Shown one piece after another: positions 24,791-34,736 of a stretch of 64,000 bases of DNA (its first letter is position 1; the number at the start of each line of letters is the position of its first letter). Under the pieces are notes generated by a model. That model made no database searches. It saw only the letters and a list, made by a program, of their open reading frames with translations, and had not been told where the DNA came from. Source of the DNA: Luteibacter aegosomatis (GTDB lineage: Bacteria; Pseudomonadota; Gammaproteobacteria; Xanthomonadales; Rhodanobacteraceae); assembly GCF_023078455.1 (NCBI RefSeq), contig NZ_CP095740.1, forward strand, positions 4,390,001-4,454,000, in the 5' to 3' direction. The translations under genes and the position numbers were made by a program.

Positions 24791-26068
24791 ATGCGCTACG
24801 TCAGCACGCGTGGCGGCACCGAACCGGTCACGCTCTCCACCGCCATCGCCGCCGGCCTCGCCCCGGATGGCGGCCTGTACGTGCCCGAGGCCATGCCAGG
24901 GGTGACCCGGCTGCGCGGCGACGGCTACCTCGCCAGTACGGCTGCCCGCATGCTCGCCCCCTTCTTCGAAGGCGATGCGCTCGCCCCCGAACTGGAGGCC
25001 ATCTGCGCCGAAGCCTTCGCCGCCCCCGCGCCCCGGCGCGAGCTGCGGATCGACGGCGCGCACCTGCTCGAGCTATTCCACGGCCCCACGGCCGCGTTCA
25101 AGGACTTCGGCGCGCGTTTCCTCGCCGCCTGCCTGCAACGGCTGCGCCGCGACGAAGACCGTCCCCTCACCATCCTGGTGGCCACCTCGGGCGATACGGG
25201 CGCGGCGGTGGGCGCCGCCTTCCACGGCCTGCCCAGCATCCGCGTCGCCATCCTCTATCCCGACAATCGCGTCTCGCCCCGGCAGGCACACCAGCTGGGC
25301 AGCTTCGGCGGCAACGTGCGCGCCCTGCGCGTGGAAGGCAGCTTCGACGACTGCCAGCGCCTGGTGAAGGGCGCGCTCGGCGACCCGGCCCTGCAGGCCG
25401 ACGTGCCCATGTCGTCCGCCAACAGCATCAGCCTCGGCCGCCTGCTGCCCCAGATGGCCTACTTCGGCCATGCGGCCCTGCAGGCCGACGGCCCCATGAA
25501 CACCATCGTGCCCACCGGTAACCTGGGCAATGCGGTGGCCTGTCTCTGGGCCCGCTCGATCGGGCTCCCGATCGGCGAGGTGGTGTTCGCCTGCAACGCC
25601 AACCCGACCCTGCCGGAGTTCTACGCCGGCCAGCCCTACCGCCCCCGCGACGCCGTGGCGACGGTCGCCAACGCGATGGACGTGGGCGCGCCGAGCAACT
25701 TCGAGCGCCTTCGCCACCTGTTCGGCGACGACGAGGCGGTCCGCGCCAACGGCCGCGCCCATGGCGTCGACGACGCCCAGATCCGCGACACCATCCGCCG
25801 TCACGCCGCCAACGACGGCGAAGTGTTCTGCCCCCACACGGCCACCGCCGTACATGTTTTCGAACGCCTGCGTATGGAAGGCGACCGCCGCGACTGGACC
25901 GTTGCCTCCACCGCGCATGCGGCGAAGTTCGACACGGTGGTGGAGCCGCTCGTGGGCCGTCGCATCGACATACCCGACGCCCTCGCCGCCATGCTCGCCA
26001 GGGAAGCCGCCGCCGAGCCGATGGCGGCGGATGCCGGTGTTTTTTCGGCGTGGCTGCGCGACTGGTGA
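24791..26068 (+). CDS. thrC: Threonine synthase
   Basis: A PLP enzyme of 425 residues that converts O-phosphohomoserine to threonine. The N-terminus MRYVSTRGGTEPVTLSTAI is typical of the family. The PLP lysine is K104 in FHGPTAAFKDFGARF. ATSGDTGAAVGAAF and the phosphate-binding TGNLGNAVA follow. It is the last gene of the thr operon, and the next 160 bases hold no gene before the leucine leader. Confidence 0.96.
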   Translation: MRYVSTRGGTEPVTLSTAIAAGLAPDGGLYVPEAMPGVTRLRGDGYLASTAARMLAPFFEGDALAPELEAICAEAFAAPAPRRELRIDGAHLLELFHGPTAAFKDFGARFLAACLQRLRRDEDRPLTILVATSGDTGAAVGAAFHGLPSIRVAILYPDNRVSPRQAHQLGSFGGNVRALRVEGSFDDCQRLVKGALGDPALQADVPMSSANSISLGRLLPQMAYFGHAALQADGPMNTIVPTGNLGNAVACLWARSIGLPIGEVVFACNANPTLPEFYAGQPYRPRDAVATVANAMDVGAPSNFERLRHLFGDDEAVRANGRAHGVDDAQIRDTIRRHAANDGEVFCPHTATAVHVFERLRMEGDRRDWTVASTAHAAKFDTVVEPLVGRRIDIPDALAAMLAREAAAEPMAADAGVFSAWLRDW

Positions 26069-26195
26069 AACGCCCTCGCGGCGATGCATACCAGTGGTGC
26101 CGATGCGGGTCGTACCAAGGTCCGGCGCCGCCGACCAGTGCATGGATGTCTAGCCGTCCAAACGTTCCTAGGAAAAATACTTTCAACGGAAAGTG

Positions 26196-26224
26196 TTGAC
26201 ACCCACCGAACGCGTGGCTTACGT
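26196..26224 (+). promoter_or_regulatory. Candidate promoter of the leucine/BCAA operon
   Basis: TTGACA at 26196-26201 is followed by a 17-base spacer and a poor -10 (TTACGT, 26219-26224). Transcription would begin near 26231, about two bases before the leader ATG at 26233, the same geometry as in the thr operon. Confidence 0.55.
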
Positions 26225-26232
26225 TCGACTGC

Positions 26233-26361
26233 ATGACGCAGCGCAGCAGCCATGGTCGCTTTGCCTTGAACCGACTTCCACGAGTCGACGGCGAGCTGCG
26301 TCTGGGCGGCGGTCTCCTTCTTATTAACCTTGTACTTATTACCTGCGGAGGTGCGGGCTAA
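26233..26361 (+). CDS. leuL: Leucine-rich leader peptide of the BCAA operon, 42 aa
   Basis: A 43-codon frame with nine leucines, two isoleucines and two valines. The control region reads Leu-Leu-Leu-Ile-Asn-Leu-Val-Leu-Ile-Thr. It is written with CTT, ATT and GTA, codons that are rare in the GC-rich genes around it, which would make stalling more sensitive. It ends with TAA inside the antiterminator segment, just as in known leu and ilv leaders. No Shine-Dalgarno is visible before the ATG. The leader is followed by a perfect attenuator hairpin and then leuA. Confidence 0.88.
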   Translation: MTQRSSHGRFALNRLPRVDGELRLGGGLLLINLVLITCGGAG

Positions 26362-26439
26362 GGGCAAGTGTCCAGGTAAAAAGAAAACGACCTGAAGACT
26401 CCCAAAACCCCGCACCCGACAACGGATGCGGGGTTTTTT
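26339..26439 (+). terminator. Attenuator of the BCAA operon
   Basis: The terminator is CCCCGCA/TGCGGGG (26408-26414 with 26427-26433, loop of 12) followed by six T residues. An alternative antiterminator pairs GGTGCGGG (26350-26357, at the end of the leader peptide) with CCCGCACC (26409-26416). That uses up the 5' arm of the terminator. A pause-type hairpin pairs TTACCTG (26339-26345) with CAGGTAA (26373-26379). A ribosome stalled at the Leu/Ile codons would block the pause stem and allow the antiterminator, giving readthrough into leuA. Confidence 0.88.
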
Positions 26440-26473
26440 GTTGCCTGGCCCGCCTTGCGAGCGGAGCGAAGAC

Positions 26474-27694
26474 ATGAATCCAGCACATGGCAGTAACGAC
26501 ACGACCGAGGCCGAGGTAGGCCGCGTGCGCATCTTCGATACGACGTTGCGCGACGGCGAGCAGGCCCCCGGCTTCTCGATGGATCGCCGCGCGAAACTGC
26601 GCATGGCGCACGCCCTGGAGGAGTTGGGCGTCGACATCATCGAGGCGGGGTTTCCCCAGGCATCGCCCGACGATTTCGCCGCCGTGGCGGAGATCGCGAG
26701 GTCGCTGAAGACACCCACGGTGGCCGCATTGGCCCGATGTCTGCCCGACGACATCGACAGTGCGGGAAGGGCGCTGGAAGGCGCCAGGCATTCGCGGATA
26801 CACCTGTTCCTCTCCACCTCTCCCCTGCATCGCGAACACAAGCTGGGGAAAAGCAAGCAAGAAGTGATCGACATCGCCGCAACGGCGATCCAGCGCGCGA
26901 AAGCCCTGGCACACGAAGTCGAATTCTCCGCCGAAGATGCCCTGCGCACCGAGCCGGATTACCTCGCCGAGATCTTCTCGGTGGCCGTGGAAGCCGGCGC
27001 CAGCGTGCTCAACGCGCCCGACACCGTCGGCTACGTCACCCCCTCCGAAATCACCGAGATGTTCACCTACCTGCGCGCGCACGTGCGCGGCGCCGACAAG
27101 GTGATCTTCTCCGCGCACTGCCACGACGACCTCGGCATGGCCGTGGCGAACAGCCTGGCCGCCGTGGCCGCCGGCGCGCGCCAGGTGGAATGCACCATCA
27201 ACGGCATCGGCGAGCGCGCGGGCAACGCGGCGCTCGAGGAAGTGGTGATGGCGCTGCACACGCGCCGCCCGCTGTACAAGGCGGACACCGGCATCCAGAC
27301 GCGCCGGCTGTTCCCCACCTCGCGCCTGCTCGCCGAAGTCACCGGCCAGCCGGTGCCGCGCAACAAGGCCATCGTGGGCGACAACGCGTTCGCGCACGAG
27401 TCGGGCATCCACCAGCACGGCATGCTCAAGCATCGCGGCACCTACGAAATCATGAGTCCTCAGGACGTCGGCGCGAAGACTTCGCTCGTGCTGGGCAAAC
27501 ACTCCGGCCGGCACGCGCTGCGCCAGCGCCTGGTCGAACTCGACTACGACGTCGACGAAACGACGCTGGATACGGTGTTCGAACGATTCAAGGCGCTGGC
27601 CGACCGCCAGCGTTCCGTGACCAACGACGACCTCACCGCGCTGATGGGCGCGTTCGAGGACGACACGCAGGCCGCCGTCGCGGTCCAGTCCTGA
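26474..27694 (+). CDS. leuA: 2-isopropylmalate synthase lacking the regulatory domain, 406 aa
   Basis: Condenses acetyl-CoA with 2-ketoisovalerate in the first committed step of leucine synthesis. GGAG at 26463-26466 precedes the ATG by 7 bases. The catalytic TIM barrel begins with [19 protein letters not shown] and has the metal motif [17 protein letters not shown] and [37 protein letters not shown] and the subdomain following them are present. The protein then ends near residue 406, where usual LeuA proteins (about 510-520 residues) continue with a leucine-binding domain. The end is natural: ilvE starts 11 bases later with its own ribosome site. A homocitrate synthase-type enzyme is less likely given the operon. 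Confidence 0.92.
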   Translation: MNPAHGSNDTTEAEVGRVRIFDTTLRDGEQAPGFSMDRRAKLRMAHALEELGVDIIEAGFPQASPDDFAAVAEIARSLKTPTVAALARCLPDDIDSAGRALEGARHSRIHLFLSTSPLHREHKLGKSKQEVIDIAATAIQRAKALAHEVEFSAEDALRTEPDYLAEIFSVAVEAGASVLNAPDTVGYVTPSEITEMFTYLRAHVRGADKVIFSAHCHDDLGMAVANSLAAVAAGARQVECTINGIGERAGNAALEEVVMALHTRRPLYKADTGIQTRRLFPTSRLLAEVTGQPVPRNKAIVGDNAFAHESGIHQHGMLKHRGTYEIMSPQDVGAKTSLVLGKHSGRHALRQRLVELDYDVDETTLDTVFERFKALADRQRSVTNDDLTALMGAFEDDTQAAVAVQS

Positions 27695-27705
27695 AGGAGC
27701 ACATC

Positions 27706-28653
27706 ATGGAAGCCCCCGCCCATCTCTGGCACAACGGCCGCATCAAGGCGTTCGCCGATGCCACCGTCCACGTCGGCGCGCATGCGCTGCATTACGGTTC
27801 GTCGGTGTTCGAAGGCGTGCGCGTCTACGCCACGCCCGACGGTCCGCGCTATTTCCGCCTGGAAGAACACACCGAGCGCCTGTTCCATTCGGCGCGCGTG
27901 TATGACCTGGCGATGCCGTACGACGCCGCCACGATCAACCGCGCCTGCCGCGAGGTAATCCGCGCGAATGCCCTTCCTTCGGCGTACGTGCGTCCGATCG
28001 TCTTCCGCAGCGGCTTCACCTTCAGCCTCGCGCCGTCGCTGGACACGGCGGTGGACGTCGCCATCATCGCCCTGCCCTGGAACGCCTACCACGGCGCCGA
28101 CGCCATCGAGAAAGGCGTCGACGTCTGCGTGTCCTCGTGGAACCGCGCGGCGCCCAACACCTATCCGAGCGGCGCGAAGGCCGGCGGCAACTACCTCAAC
28201 AGCCAGCTCATCGCCCGCGAAGCGGTGAACGCCGGTTACGCCGAGGGCATCGCCCTGGGCACCGACGGCCTGCTGAGCGAAGGCGCGGGCGAGAACCTCT
28301 TCATCGTGCGCAAGGGCGTGATCTACACGCCGCCGGCCGCCTCGGCCATCCTCTGCGGCATCACCCGCGACACCGTGCTCACGCTGGCCCGCGAGCGCGG
28401 CCATACCGTGGTGGAACAGCCGCTGCCGCGCGAGATGCTCTACTTCGCCGACGAGGTGTTCATGACCGGCACCGCGGCCGAAGTGACCGCCGTGCGCTCG
28501 GTCGACCGCAAGCCGGTGGGCAGCGGACACCCGGGGCCGATCACGCGCCAGTTGCAGGCGGACTTCTTCGGCCTGTTCGACGGCCGCACGGAGGACCGTT
28601 GGGGCTGGCTCACGCCGGTGGACGAAGTCGCCGCCGGGAGGGCCGCCGCATGA
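27706..28653 (+). CDS. ilvE: Branched-chain amino acid aminotransferase
   Basis: A fold-type IV PLP enzyme of 315 residues that performs the last transamination to leucine, isoleucine and valine. AAGGAG lies just before the [21 protein letters not shown] is the N-terminal signature. The PLP lysine is K158 in [13 protein letters not shown], followed by [36 protein letters not shown] forms the cofactor pocket. Its TGA overlaps the leuC start (ATGA), so all genes from here to ilvD are coupled. Confidence 0.96.
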   Translation: MEAPAHLWHNGRIKAFADATVHVGAHALHYGSSVFEGVRVYATPDGPRYFRLEEHTERLFHSARVYDLAMPYDAATINRACREVIRANALPSAYVRPIVFRSGFTFSLAPSLDTAVDVAIIALPWNAYHGADAIEKGVDVCVSSWNRAAPNTYPSGAKAGGNYLNSQLIAREAVNAGYAEGIALGTDGLLSEGAGENLFIVRKGVIYTPPAASAILCGITRDTVLTLARERGHTVVEQPLPREMLYFADEVFMTGTAAEVTAVRSVDRKPVGSGHPGPITRQLQADFFGLFDGRTEDRWGWLTPVDEVAAGRAAA

Positions 28654-30065
28654 CGCCGCGCACGCTGCTCGACAAGCTGTGGGACGCCCACCAGGTAAAG
28701 GCCGAGACCGCCAGCACGCCCGGCGTGCTCTACATCGACCTGCACCTCGTGCACGAAGTGACCTCGCCGCAGGCGTTCGACGAACTGCGTTCGCGCGGCC
28801 TGAAGGTGCGCCGCCCCGACCGCACGCTCGCCACGCTCGACCATTCCACGCCCACGCTGCCGCCCGACGCGGAGGGCCGCCGCCCGTACTACACGAAGGA
28901 AGCCGAGAACCAGGTCGCCACGCTGGAAGCCAACGTGCGCGAGTTCGGCATCGACCTCATGGGCTGGGACAGCCCACAGCGCGGCATCGTGCACGTGGCC
29001 GGCCCCGAAGTGGGCGCGACCCAACCGGGCATGACCATCGTCTGCGGCGACAGCCACACCGCCACGCACGGCGCGTTCGGCTCGCTGGCCTTCGGCATCG
29101 GCACCACCGAGGTCGGCCACGTGCTGGCCACGCAGTGCCTGCTCCAGCGCAAGCCCAAGTCGCTCGCCATCCACGTGGACGGCACCTTGCAACCGGGCGT
29201 GACGGCGAAGGACCTGATCCTGCACATCATCGGCGTCATCGGCATCGGCGGCGGAACGGGGCACGTCATCGAGTACGCCGGCGACGCCGTGCGCGCGCTG
29301 TCGATGGAAGAGCGCATGACGGTCTGCAACATGTCGATCGAGGCGGGCGCGCGCGCCGGCCTGATCGCGCCGGACGAGACCACCTTCGCCTGGCTCGAAG
29401 GCCGCGAGCGCGTGCCGAAGGGCGCGGCATGGGACGCCGCCGTCGCCTACTGGCGCACGCTGCCCAGCGACGAAGGCGCCACCTACGACCGCGAAGTGCG
29501 CATCGACGCGTCGGCGATCGAGCCGTCGGTCACCTACGGCACCCACCCGGGCATGGTGGTGTCGATCCATGCGCCGGTACCCGCGGCCGCCGACGCCATC
29601 GAGCAACGCGCGCTCGACTACATGAAGGTGAGCGCGGGCAAGCCGATCGCCGGCGAGTCGGTGGACGTCGTCTTCGTCGGCAGTTGCACCAACGGCCGCC
29701 TGTCCGACCTGCGCGACGCCGCCGCCATCCTGCGCGGCCGCCGCGTGGCCGACGGCGTGCGCATGCTCGTGGTGCCCGGTTCGGAACAGGTGCGCCGCGA
29801 CGCCGAGAGCGAAGGCCTGCACGAGGTGTTCCGCGCCGCCGGGGCCGAGTGGCGCCAGCCGGGCTGCTCGATGTGCATCGCCATGAATGGCGACCTCGCC
29901 CAGCCGGGCCAGCTCGTGGTCGCCACCAGCAACCGCAACTTCGAAGGACGCCAGGGCAAGGGCGCGCGCACCGTGCTCGCCAGCCCGCTGGTCGCCGCCG
30001 CGTCCGCCGTGGCCGGCCGCGTGGCCGATCCCCGCGATTACATGAACCAGGAAGCCGCCGCATGA
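28650..30065 (+). CDS. leuC: 3-isopropylmalate dehydratase large subunit
   Basis: The 471-residue aconitase-family subunit binds a 4Fe-4S cluster and isomerises 2- to 3-isopropylmalate together with LeuD. It shows [20 protein letters not shown], and [18 protein letters not shown] with one cluster cysteine. The other two cluster cysteines are in [15 protein letters not shown]. It overlaps ilvE and leuD by four bases each. Confidence 0.97.
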   Translation: MTPRTLLDKLWDAHQVKAETASTPGVLYIDLHLVHEVTSPQAFDELRSRGLKVRRPDRTLATLDHSTPTLPPDAEGRRPYYTKEAENQVATLEANVREFGIDLMGWDSPQRGIVHVAGPEVGATQPGMTIVCGDSHTATHGAFGSLAFGIGTTEVGHVLATQCLLQRKPKSLAIHVDGTLQPGVTAKDLILHIIGVIGIGGGTGHVIEYAGDAVRALSMEERMTVCNMSIEAGARAGLIAPDETTFAWLEGRERVPKGAAWDAAVAYWRTLPSDEGATYDREVRIDASAIEPSVTYGTHPGMVVSIHAPVPAAADAIEQRALDYMKVSAGKPIAGESVDVVFVGSCTNGRLSDLRDAAAILRGRRVADGVRMLVVPGSEQVRRDAESEGLHEVFRAAGAEWRQPGCSMCIAMNGDLAQPGQLVVATSNRNFEGRQGKGARTVLASPLVAAASAVAGRVADPRDYMNQEAAA

Positions 30066-30655
30066 GCGCCAACCCACCCCTCACCTACGTGCATTCGCGC
30101 ACGGCGGTGCTGCGTGACGAGAACATCGATACCGATCGCATCATCCCCGCCCGCTTCCTCACCACCACCGAGCGCACGGGCCTGGGCAAGCACTGCTTCG
30201 AGGACTGGCGCTACGCCGCCGACGGCAGCGACGATCCGGCCTTCCCGCTCAACCAGCCGGCCGCGCGCGGCTGTTCGATCCTCGTCGCCGGTCGCAACTT
30301 CGGCTGCGGCTCGTCGCGCGAACATGCGCCCTGGGCCCTGCTCGACTACGGCATCAAGGCGGTGATCTCCAACGAGATCGCCGACATCTTCCGCGGCAAC
30401 GCGCTGAAGAACGGCCTGCTCGCCATCGTGCTGAGCGACGCCGAGCATCGCTGGCTGCTCGACAACCCGGGCGTCGAGCTGCGCATCGACATCGCCGAAA
30501 GCACGATCCGCCTGCCCGACGGCGGCTCGATCCGCTTCGAGCTCGACGCCTTCGCCCGCCACTGCCTGCTCAACGGCGTGGACCAGATGGGTTTCCTGCT
30601 CCAGCAGGACGACGACATCACCGCCTATGAAACGCTCACGGAGAAAGCCGCATGA
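30062..30655 (+). CDS. leuD: 3-isopropylmalate dehydratase small subunit
   Basis: The 197-residue swivel subunit of isopropylmalate isomerase. It shows [15 protein letters not shown] near the N-terminus and the substrate-recognition block [37 protein letters not shown] follows. The length matches the E. coli-type LeuD. It overlaps leuC and leuB by four bases. Confidence 0.97.
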   Translation: MSANPPLTYVHSRTAVLRDENIDTDRIIPARFLTTTERTGLGKHCFEDWRYAADGSDDPAFPLNQPAARGCSILVAGRNFGCGSSREHAPWALLDYGIKAVISNEIADIFRGNALKNGLLAIVLSDAEHRWLLDNPGVELRIDIAESTIRLPDGGSIRFELDAFARHCLLNGVDQMGFLLQQDDDITAYETLTEKAA

Positions 30656-31716
30656 AGTCCCGCATCGTCGTATTGCCCGGTGACGGCATCGGCCCCGAAG
30701 TGGCCGCGGCCGGCGTTGCCGTGCTGCGCCAGGTGGCCGAGCGCTTCGGCCACGACTTCGCCTTCGACGAGCACGCCATCGGCGGCGACGCCATCGACCG
30801 GTTCGGCGACCCGCTGCCGCCCGCCACGCGCGAAGCGCTGCTCGCCTGCGACGCGATCCTGCTCGGCGCGGTCGGCGGACCGAAGTGGTCCGATCCGTCG
30901 GCGAAGGTTCGCCCGGAACAGGGCCTGCTCGCCATGCGCAAGCTGCTGGGCGTGTTCGCCAACATCCGTCCGTTGAAACTGCATCCGCGCACCGCGGCGC
31001 TGTCGCCGCTGAAGCCGGAGCGCACCAAGGACGTCGACCTGGTGTTCGTGCGCGAACTCACCGGCGGCATCTATTTCGGCGCGAAGACGCGCGACGAGGA
31101 CGGCGCCACCGACGAGTGCCGCTACAGCGTGGCCGAAGTGGAACGCGTGGTGCGCCACGCCTTCGACCTGGCCCGCTCGCGCAAGCGCAAGCTCACCTCG
31201 GTGGACAAGGCCAACGTGCTGGAAACCTCGCGCCTGTGGCGCTCGGTCGCCACGCGCGTCGCCGCCGACTATCCCGACGTGGAACTCGAGCACCAGCTCG
31301 TCGATTCGATGGCGATGCACCTGCTCACCCGGCCCGCCGATTACGACGTGATCGTCACCGAGAACATGTTCGGCGACATCCTCACCGACGAGGCTTCCGT
31401 GCTGGCCGGTTCGCTGGGCCTGTCGCCGTCGGCCTCCGTCGGCGGCCCGGGGGCGGGCGTGTACGAACCCATCCACGGTTCGGCACCCGACATCGCCGGC
31501 CAGTCGCTCGCCAACCCGCTGGGCACCATCCTCTCCGTCGCCATGCTGCTGCGTCACTCGCTGGGCCTGGCCGACGAAGCCGCCGCCGTGGAAGCGGCCG
31601 TGGAACAGGTGCTCGCCCACGGCAACCTCACCCGCGACCTGGGCGGCACGGCCACCACGGACGCCGTGACGCAGGCCGTGATCCACGCATTGCAGACCGA
31701 GACGGAGGCCGCATGA
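30652..31716 (+). CDS. leuB: 3-isopropylmalate dehydrogenase
   Basis: The 354-residue NAD-dependent decarboxylating dehydrogenase of leucine synthesis. The start is [17 protein letters not shown]. The substrate arginines and active site appear in [10 protein letters not shown], and the catalytic lysine in [19 protein letters not shown]. The metal aspartates are in [35 protein letters not shown] contacts NAD. It overlaps leuD and ilvD by four bases. Confidence 0.97.
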   Translation: MKSRIVVLPGDGIGPEVAAAGVAVLRQVAERFGHDFAFDEHAIGGDAIDRFGDPLPPATREALLACDAILLGAVGGPKWSDPSAKVRPEQGLLAMRKLLGVFANIRPLKLHPRTAALSPLKPERTKDVDLVFVRELTGGIYFGAKTRDEDGATDECRYSVAEVERVVRHAFDLARSRKRKLTSVDKANVLETSRLWRSVATRVAADYPDVELEHQLVDSMAMHLLTRPADYDVIVTENMFGDILTDEASVLAGSLGLSPSASVGGPGAGVYEPIHGSAPDIAGQSLANPLGTILSVAMLLRHSLGLADEAAAVEAAVEQVLAHGNLTRDLGGTATTDAVTQAVIHALQTETEAA

Positions 31717-33467
31717 GCAGCCGCAAGATTCCCCTGCGCACGCTGCGCAGCGACGCCATCAAGACCGGCCCCGACCGTGCCCCCGCACGTGCCATGCTGC
31801 GCGCCACCGGCCTCGACGACGAGGCCATCGCCCGGCCGATGGTCGCCATCGTGCATAGCTGGTCCAACGTGTCGCCATGCAACCTCAACCTTCGCGACCT
31901 CGCCGAAGCCGCCGCCGACGGCGTACGCGCGGCGGGCGGCACGCCCGTGGAGTTCAACACCATCGCCGTCACCGACGGCATCGCGATGGGCACGCCCGGC
32001 ATGCGCTCGTCGCTGGTCAGCCGCGAACTGATCGCCGATTCCATCGAACTGGCGGTGGACGGCCACTGCCTGGATGCGATGGTGGTGCTGTGCGGCTGCG
32101 ACAAGACCATTCCCGCCGCCGCGATGGCGCTGGCCCGCCTGAACATCCCGGGCGTGGCGCTCTACGGCGGCAGCATCGCCCACGGCAGCCATAACGGTTG
32201 CCCGATCACGGTGCAGGAAGTGTTCGAAGCGGTGGGTGCGCATGGCGCGGGGAAAATCGACGACGCCACGCTCGACGACGTGGAACGCCATGCCTGCCCG
32301 GGTGCGGGCGCGTGCGGCGGCCAGTTCACCGCCAACACCATGGCGATGGTGCTGACCACGCTGGGCATCACCCCGATCGGCTTCAACGACATCCCGGCCA
32401 CCGATCCGGCCAAGCGCGACGCCGCGTTCCGCTGCGGCGAACTGGCGATGGCCTGCCTGGAAGCGAACCGCCGGCCGCGCGACGCGATGACCCGCGACGC
32501 CTTCGACAACGCGGCGCGCATGGTCGCCGCCACCGCGGGCTCGACCAACGCCGTGCTGCACCTGCTCGCCATCGCCAACGAGGCGCGGGTGCCGCTATCG
32601 ATCGAGGATTTCGAACCCGCGTCGGCGCATACGCCGGTCATCGCCGACCTCAAGCCCGGCGGCCGTTATAGCGCGGTGGAACTCACCGCCGCCGGCGGAA
32701 CGGCCATCGTCGCGCGCGAACTGCGCAAGGCCGGCATGCTGAAGGACACGCCCACCGTCACCGGCCGCACGCTGTTCGCCGAACTCGACGACGCGCCCGC
32801 CGCCACCGAGGGCCAGGAGGTGGTGCGCTCCACCGACGCGCCGTTCAAGCCGCGCGGCGGCTACAGCATCCTCTACGGCAACCTCTCGCCCGAAGGCAGC
32901 ATCCTGAAACTCGCCGGCCACGGCCGCACGAGCCACGCCGGTCCGGCCCGCGTGTTCGAGAGCGAGGAAGAGGCGTTCGCCGCCGTGCAGGCAGGGCGCA
33001 TTCGTCCCGGCGACGTCATGGTGATCCGCAACGAGGGCCCCGCCGGCGGTCCCGGCATGCGCGAGATGCTGGCCGTGACGGCCGCCCTCGTCGGCCGCGG
33101 CCTCGGCAACGACGTGGCACTCATCACCGACGGCCGCTTCAGCGGCGCGACGCACGGTTTCATGGTGGGCCACGTCGCGCCGGAGGCGGCGCGTGGCGGC
33201 CCCATCGGGCTCCTGCGCGAGGGCGATGCGATCTTCATCGATGCCTCCACGCGCGAATTGCGCACCGATGCCGACCTCACCGCACGACGTGCGGCGTGGC
33301 GTCCCGCCGCGCCGAAGGTTACCCGCGGCGTGCTCGCCAAGTACGCGCGCCTGGTCGGCTCGGCCGCCGAAGGCGCGGTGACGCAGGCGTTCGACGAGGC
33401 GCCCGTCTCTCGCGTACGTCGCGAGATCGAGGACGAAGACATGACCCAAGAGCTCATCGGCAACTGA
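31713..33467 (+). CDS. ilvD: Dihydroxy-acid dehydratase
   Basis: The 584-residue iron-sulfur dehydratase makes 2-keto acids for valine and isoleucine. Cluster cysteines lie in [24 protein letters not shown] and [17 protein letters not shown]. The catalytic serine region is [20 protein letters not shown]. The length is that of the shorter, 560-residue-like class rather than the 616-residue E. coli enzyme. The gene ends the coupled leu block; a REP palindrome separates it from ilvC. Confidence 0.96.
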   Translation: MSSRKIPLRTLRSDAIKTGPDRAPARAMLRATGLDDEAIARPMVAIVHSWSNVSPCNLNLRDLAEAAADGVRAAGGTPVEFNTIAVTDGIAMGTPGMRSSLVSRELIADSIELAVDGHCLDAMVVLCGCDKTIPAAAMALARLNIPGVALYGGSIAHGSHNGCPITVQEVFEAVGAHGAGKIDDATLDDVERHACPGAGACGGQFTANTMAMVLTTLGITPIGFNDIPATDPAKRDAAFRCGELAMACLEANRRPRDAMTRDAFDNAARMVAATAGSTNAVLHLLAIANEARVPLSIEDFEPASAHTPVIADLKPGGRYSAVELTAAGGTAIVARELRKAGMLKDTPTVTGRTLFAELDDAPAATEGQEVVRSTDAPFKPRGGYSILYGNLSPEGSILKLAGHGRTSHAGPARVFESEEEAFAAVQAGRIRPGDVMVIRNEGPAGGPGMREMLAVTAALVGRGLGNDVALITDGRFSGATHGFMVGHVAPEAARGGPIGLLREGDAIFIDASTRELRTDADLTARRAAWRPAAPKVTRGVLAKYARLVGSAAEGAVTQAFDEAPVSRVRREIEDEDMTQELIGN

Positions 33468-33486
33468 CCTGGCCGCGCTCCGCACG

Positions 33487-33565
33487 ATTCGCGGACACGG
33501 TCCGCTCCCACCCCTTCGGTAGCGAGCCTCCTACCGAAGGGGTGGGAGCCGATCGCATCGGCGAA
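33487..33565. repeat. REP palindrome, family A, with unlike arms
   Basis: The inner arms match (CTACCGAAGGGGTGGGAGC), but the outer parts differ. One arm continues GGACCGTGTCCGCGAA and the other CGATCGCATCGGCGAA. Each outer part is self-complementary, so both are intact REP subtypes joined in one element. It lies in the 154-base gap between ilvD and ilvC. Confidence 0.8.
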
Positions 33566-33621
33566 CAGAGCTTGCGACAGCCCCGCTCCTTTTTGCCCTA
33601 CTTACCGACCCGGAGAGATCC

Positions 33622-34638
33622 ATGACCGACCAACAAGCCACCACCGCCCCCTTGCAGAACGCCCGTATCGCCGTACTCGGCTACGGCAGCCAGGGCCGCG
33701 CGCATGCGCTCAACCTCAAGGATTCCGGACTCGACGTGGTCGTGGGCCTGCGCGCCGGCGGTCCGTCCTGGCACAAGGCGTATACGGACGGCTTCCACGT
33801 CGCCGAGCCCGCCGAAGCCGTGCGCGGCGCCGACCTCGTGGCCGTGCTCACGCCGGACATGACGCAGCCCGGCATCTACCGCGATGCCATCGAGGCGAAC
33901 ATCAAGCCGGGTGCCACGCTGCTCTTCGCGCACGGCTTCAACGTGCACTTCGGCCAGATCAAACCCCGCGCCGACATCGACGTGGTGCTGGTCGCACCGA
34001 AGGGCCCCGGCGCGCTCGTGCGTCGCGAATACGAGATCGGCCGTGGCGTGCCCTGCCTGTATGCCGTGCACCAGGACGCCACCGGCCACGCCACCGAGCG
34101 TGCCACGGCCTACGCGGCCGGCATCGGCGGCGCGCGCGCCATGCTGATCGAAACCGACTTCAAGGAAGAGACCGAGACCGACCTCTTCGGCGAACAGGCC
34201 GTGCTCTGCGGTGGCGCTTCGGAACTGGTCATCAAGGGCTTCGAGACGCTGGTGGAAGCCGGCTATCGACCGGAAATCGCCTATTACGAGGTGATGCACG
34301 AGCTGAAGCTCATCGTCGACCTCTTCTACGAGGGAGGCCTCGCGCGCATGCTCGAATTCATCTCCGAGACGGCGCAATACGGCGACTACACCCGGGGCCC
34401 GCGCATCGTCGACGACGCCACGAAGGAGCGCATGAAGGGCGTGCTGAAGGAGATCCAGGACGGTACCTTCGCCCGCGAATGGACGGCCGAATACCAGGCC
34501 GGCCTGCCCAACTACAAGGCCTACAAGCAGCGCGACCTCGAGCATCCCATCGAGAAGGTGGGCGCCCAGCTGCGCGCGCGCATGCCGTGGCTCGCCGCCA
34601 ACCAGCCTAAGGCATCGGAGCCGGCCAAGACCCCCTGA
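33622..34638 (+). CDS. ilvC: Ketol-acid reductoisomerase, class I
   Basis: The 338-residue NADPH-dependent enzyme rearranges and reduces acetolactate or acetohydroxybutyrate. The Rossmann motif is [32 protein letters not shown] and [14 protein letters not shown] follow. Metal ligands are in [14 protein letters not shown] and in [23 protein letters not shown] precedes the ATG closely. The length fits the short class I form. Confidence 0.97.
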   Translation: MTDQQATTAPLQNARIAVLGYGSQGRAHALNLKDSGLDVVVGLRAGGPSWHKAYTDGFHVAEPAEAVRGADLVAVLTPDMTQPGIYRDAIEANIKPGATLLFAHGFNVHFGQIKPRADIDVVLVAPKGPGALVRREYEIGRGVPCLYAVHQDATGHATERATAYAAGIGGARAMLIETDFKEETETDLFGEQAVLCGGASELVIKGFETLVEAGYRPEIAYYEVMHELKLIVDLFYEGGLARMLEFISETAQYGDYTRGPRIVDDATKERMKGVLKEIQDGTFAREWTAEYQAGLPNYKAYKQRDLEHPIEKVGAQLRARMPWLAANQPKASEPAKTP

Positions 34639-34648
34639 TGCCATCCCC

Positions 34649-34715
34649 TGTGGGAGCGCGTCCAGCGCGCGATGCCGTCCCTCCCCCTCGCCCGCGAGCG
34701 GACGCGCTCCCGCAC
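34649..34715. repeat. REP-like inverted pair, GTGGGAGCGCGTCC type
   Basis: TGTGGGAGCGCGTCCAGCGC at 34649 and its inverted, slightly different copy at 34693-34715 flank a pyrimidine-rich spacer. They share the GTGGGAGC core but lack the CTACCGAAGG part of family A. The pair fills the gap between ilvC and the acetolactate synthase gene. Confidence 0.7.
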
Positions 34716-34736
34716 CTTCCAAGGAAGCCCATCACC

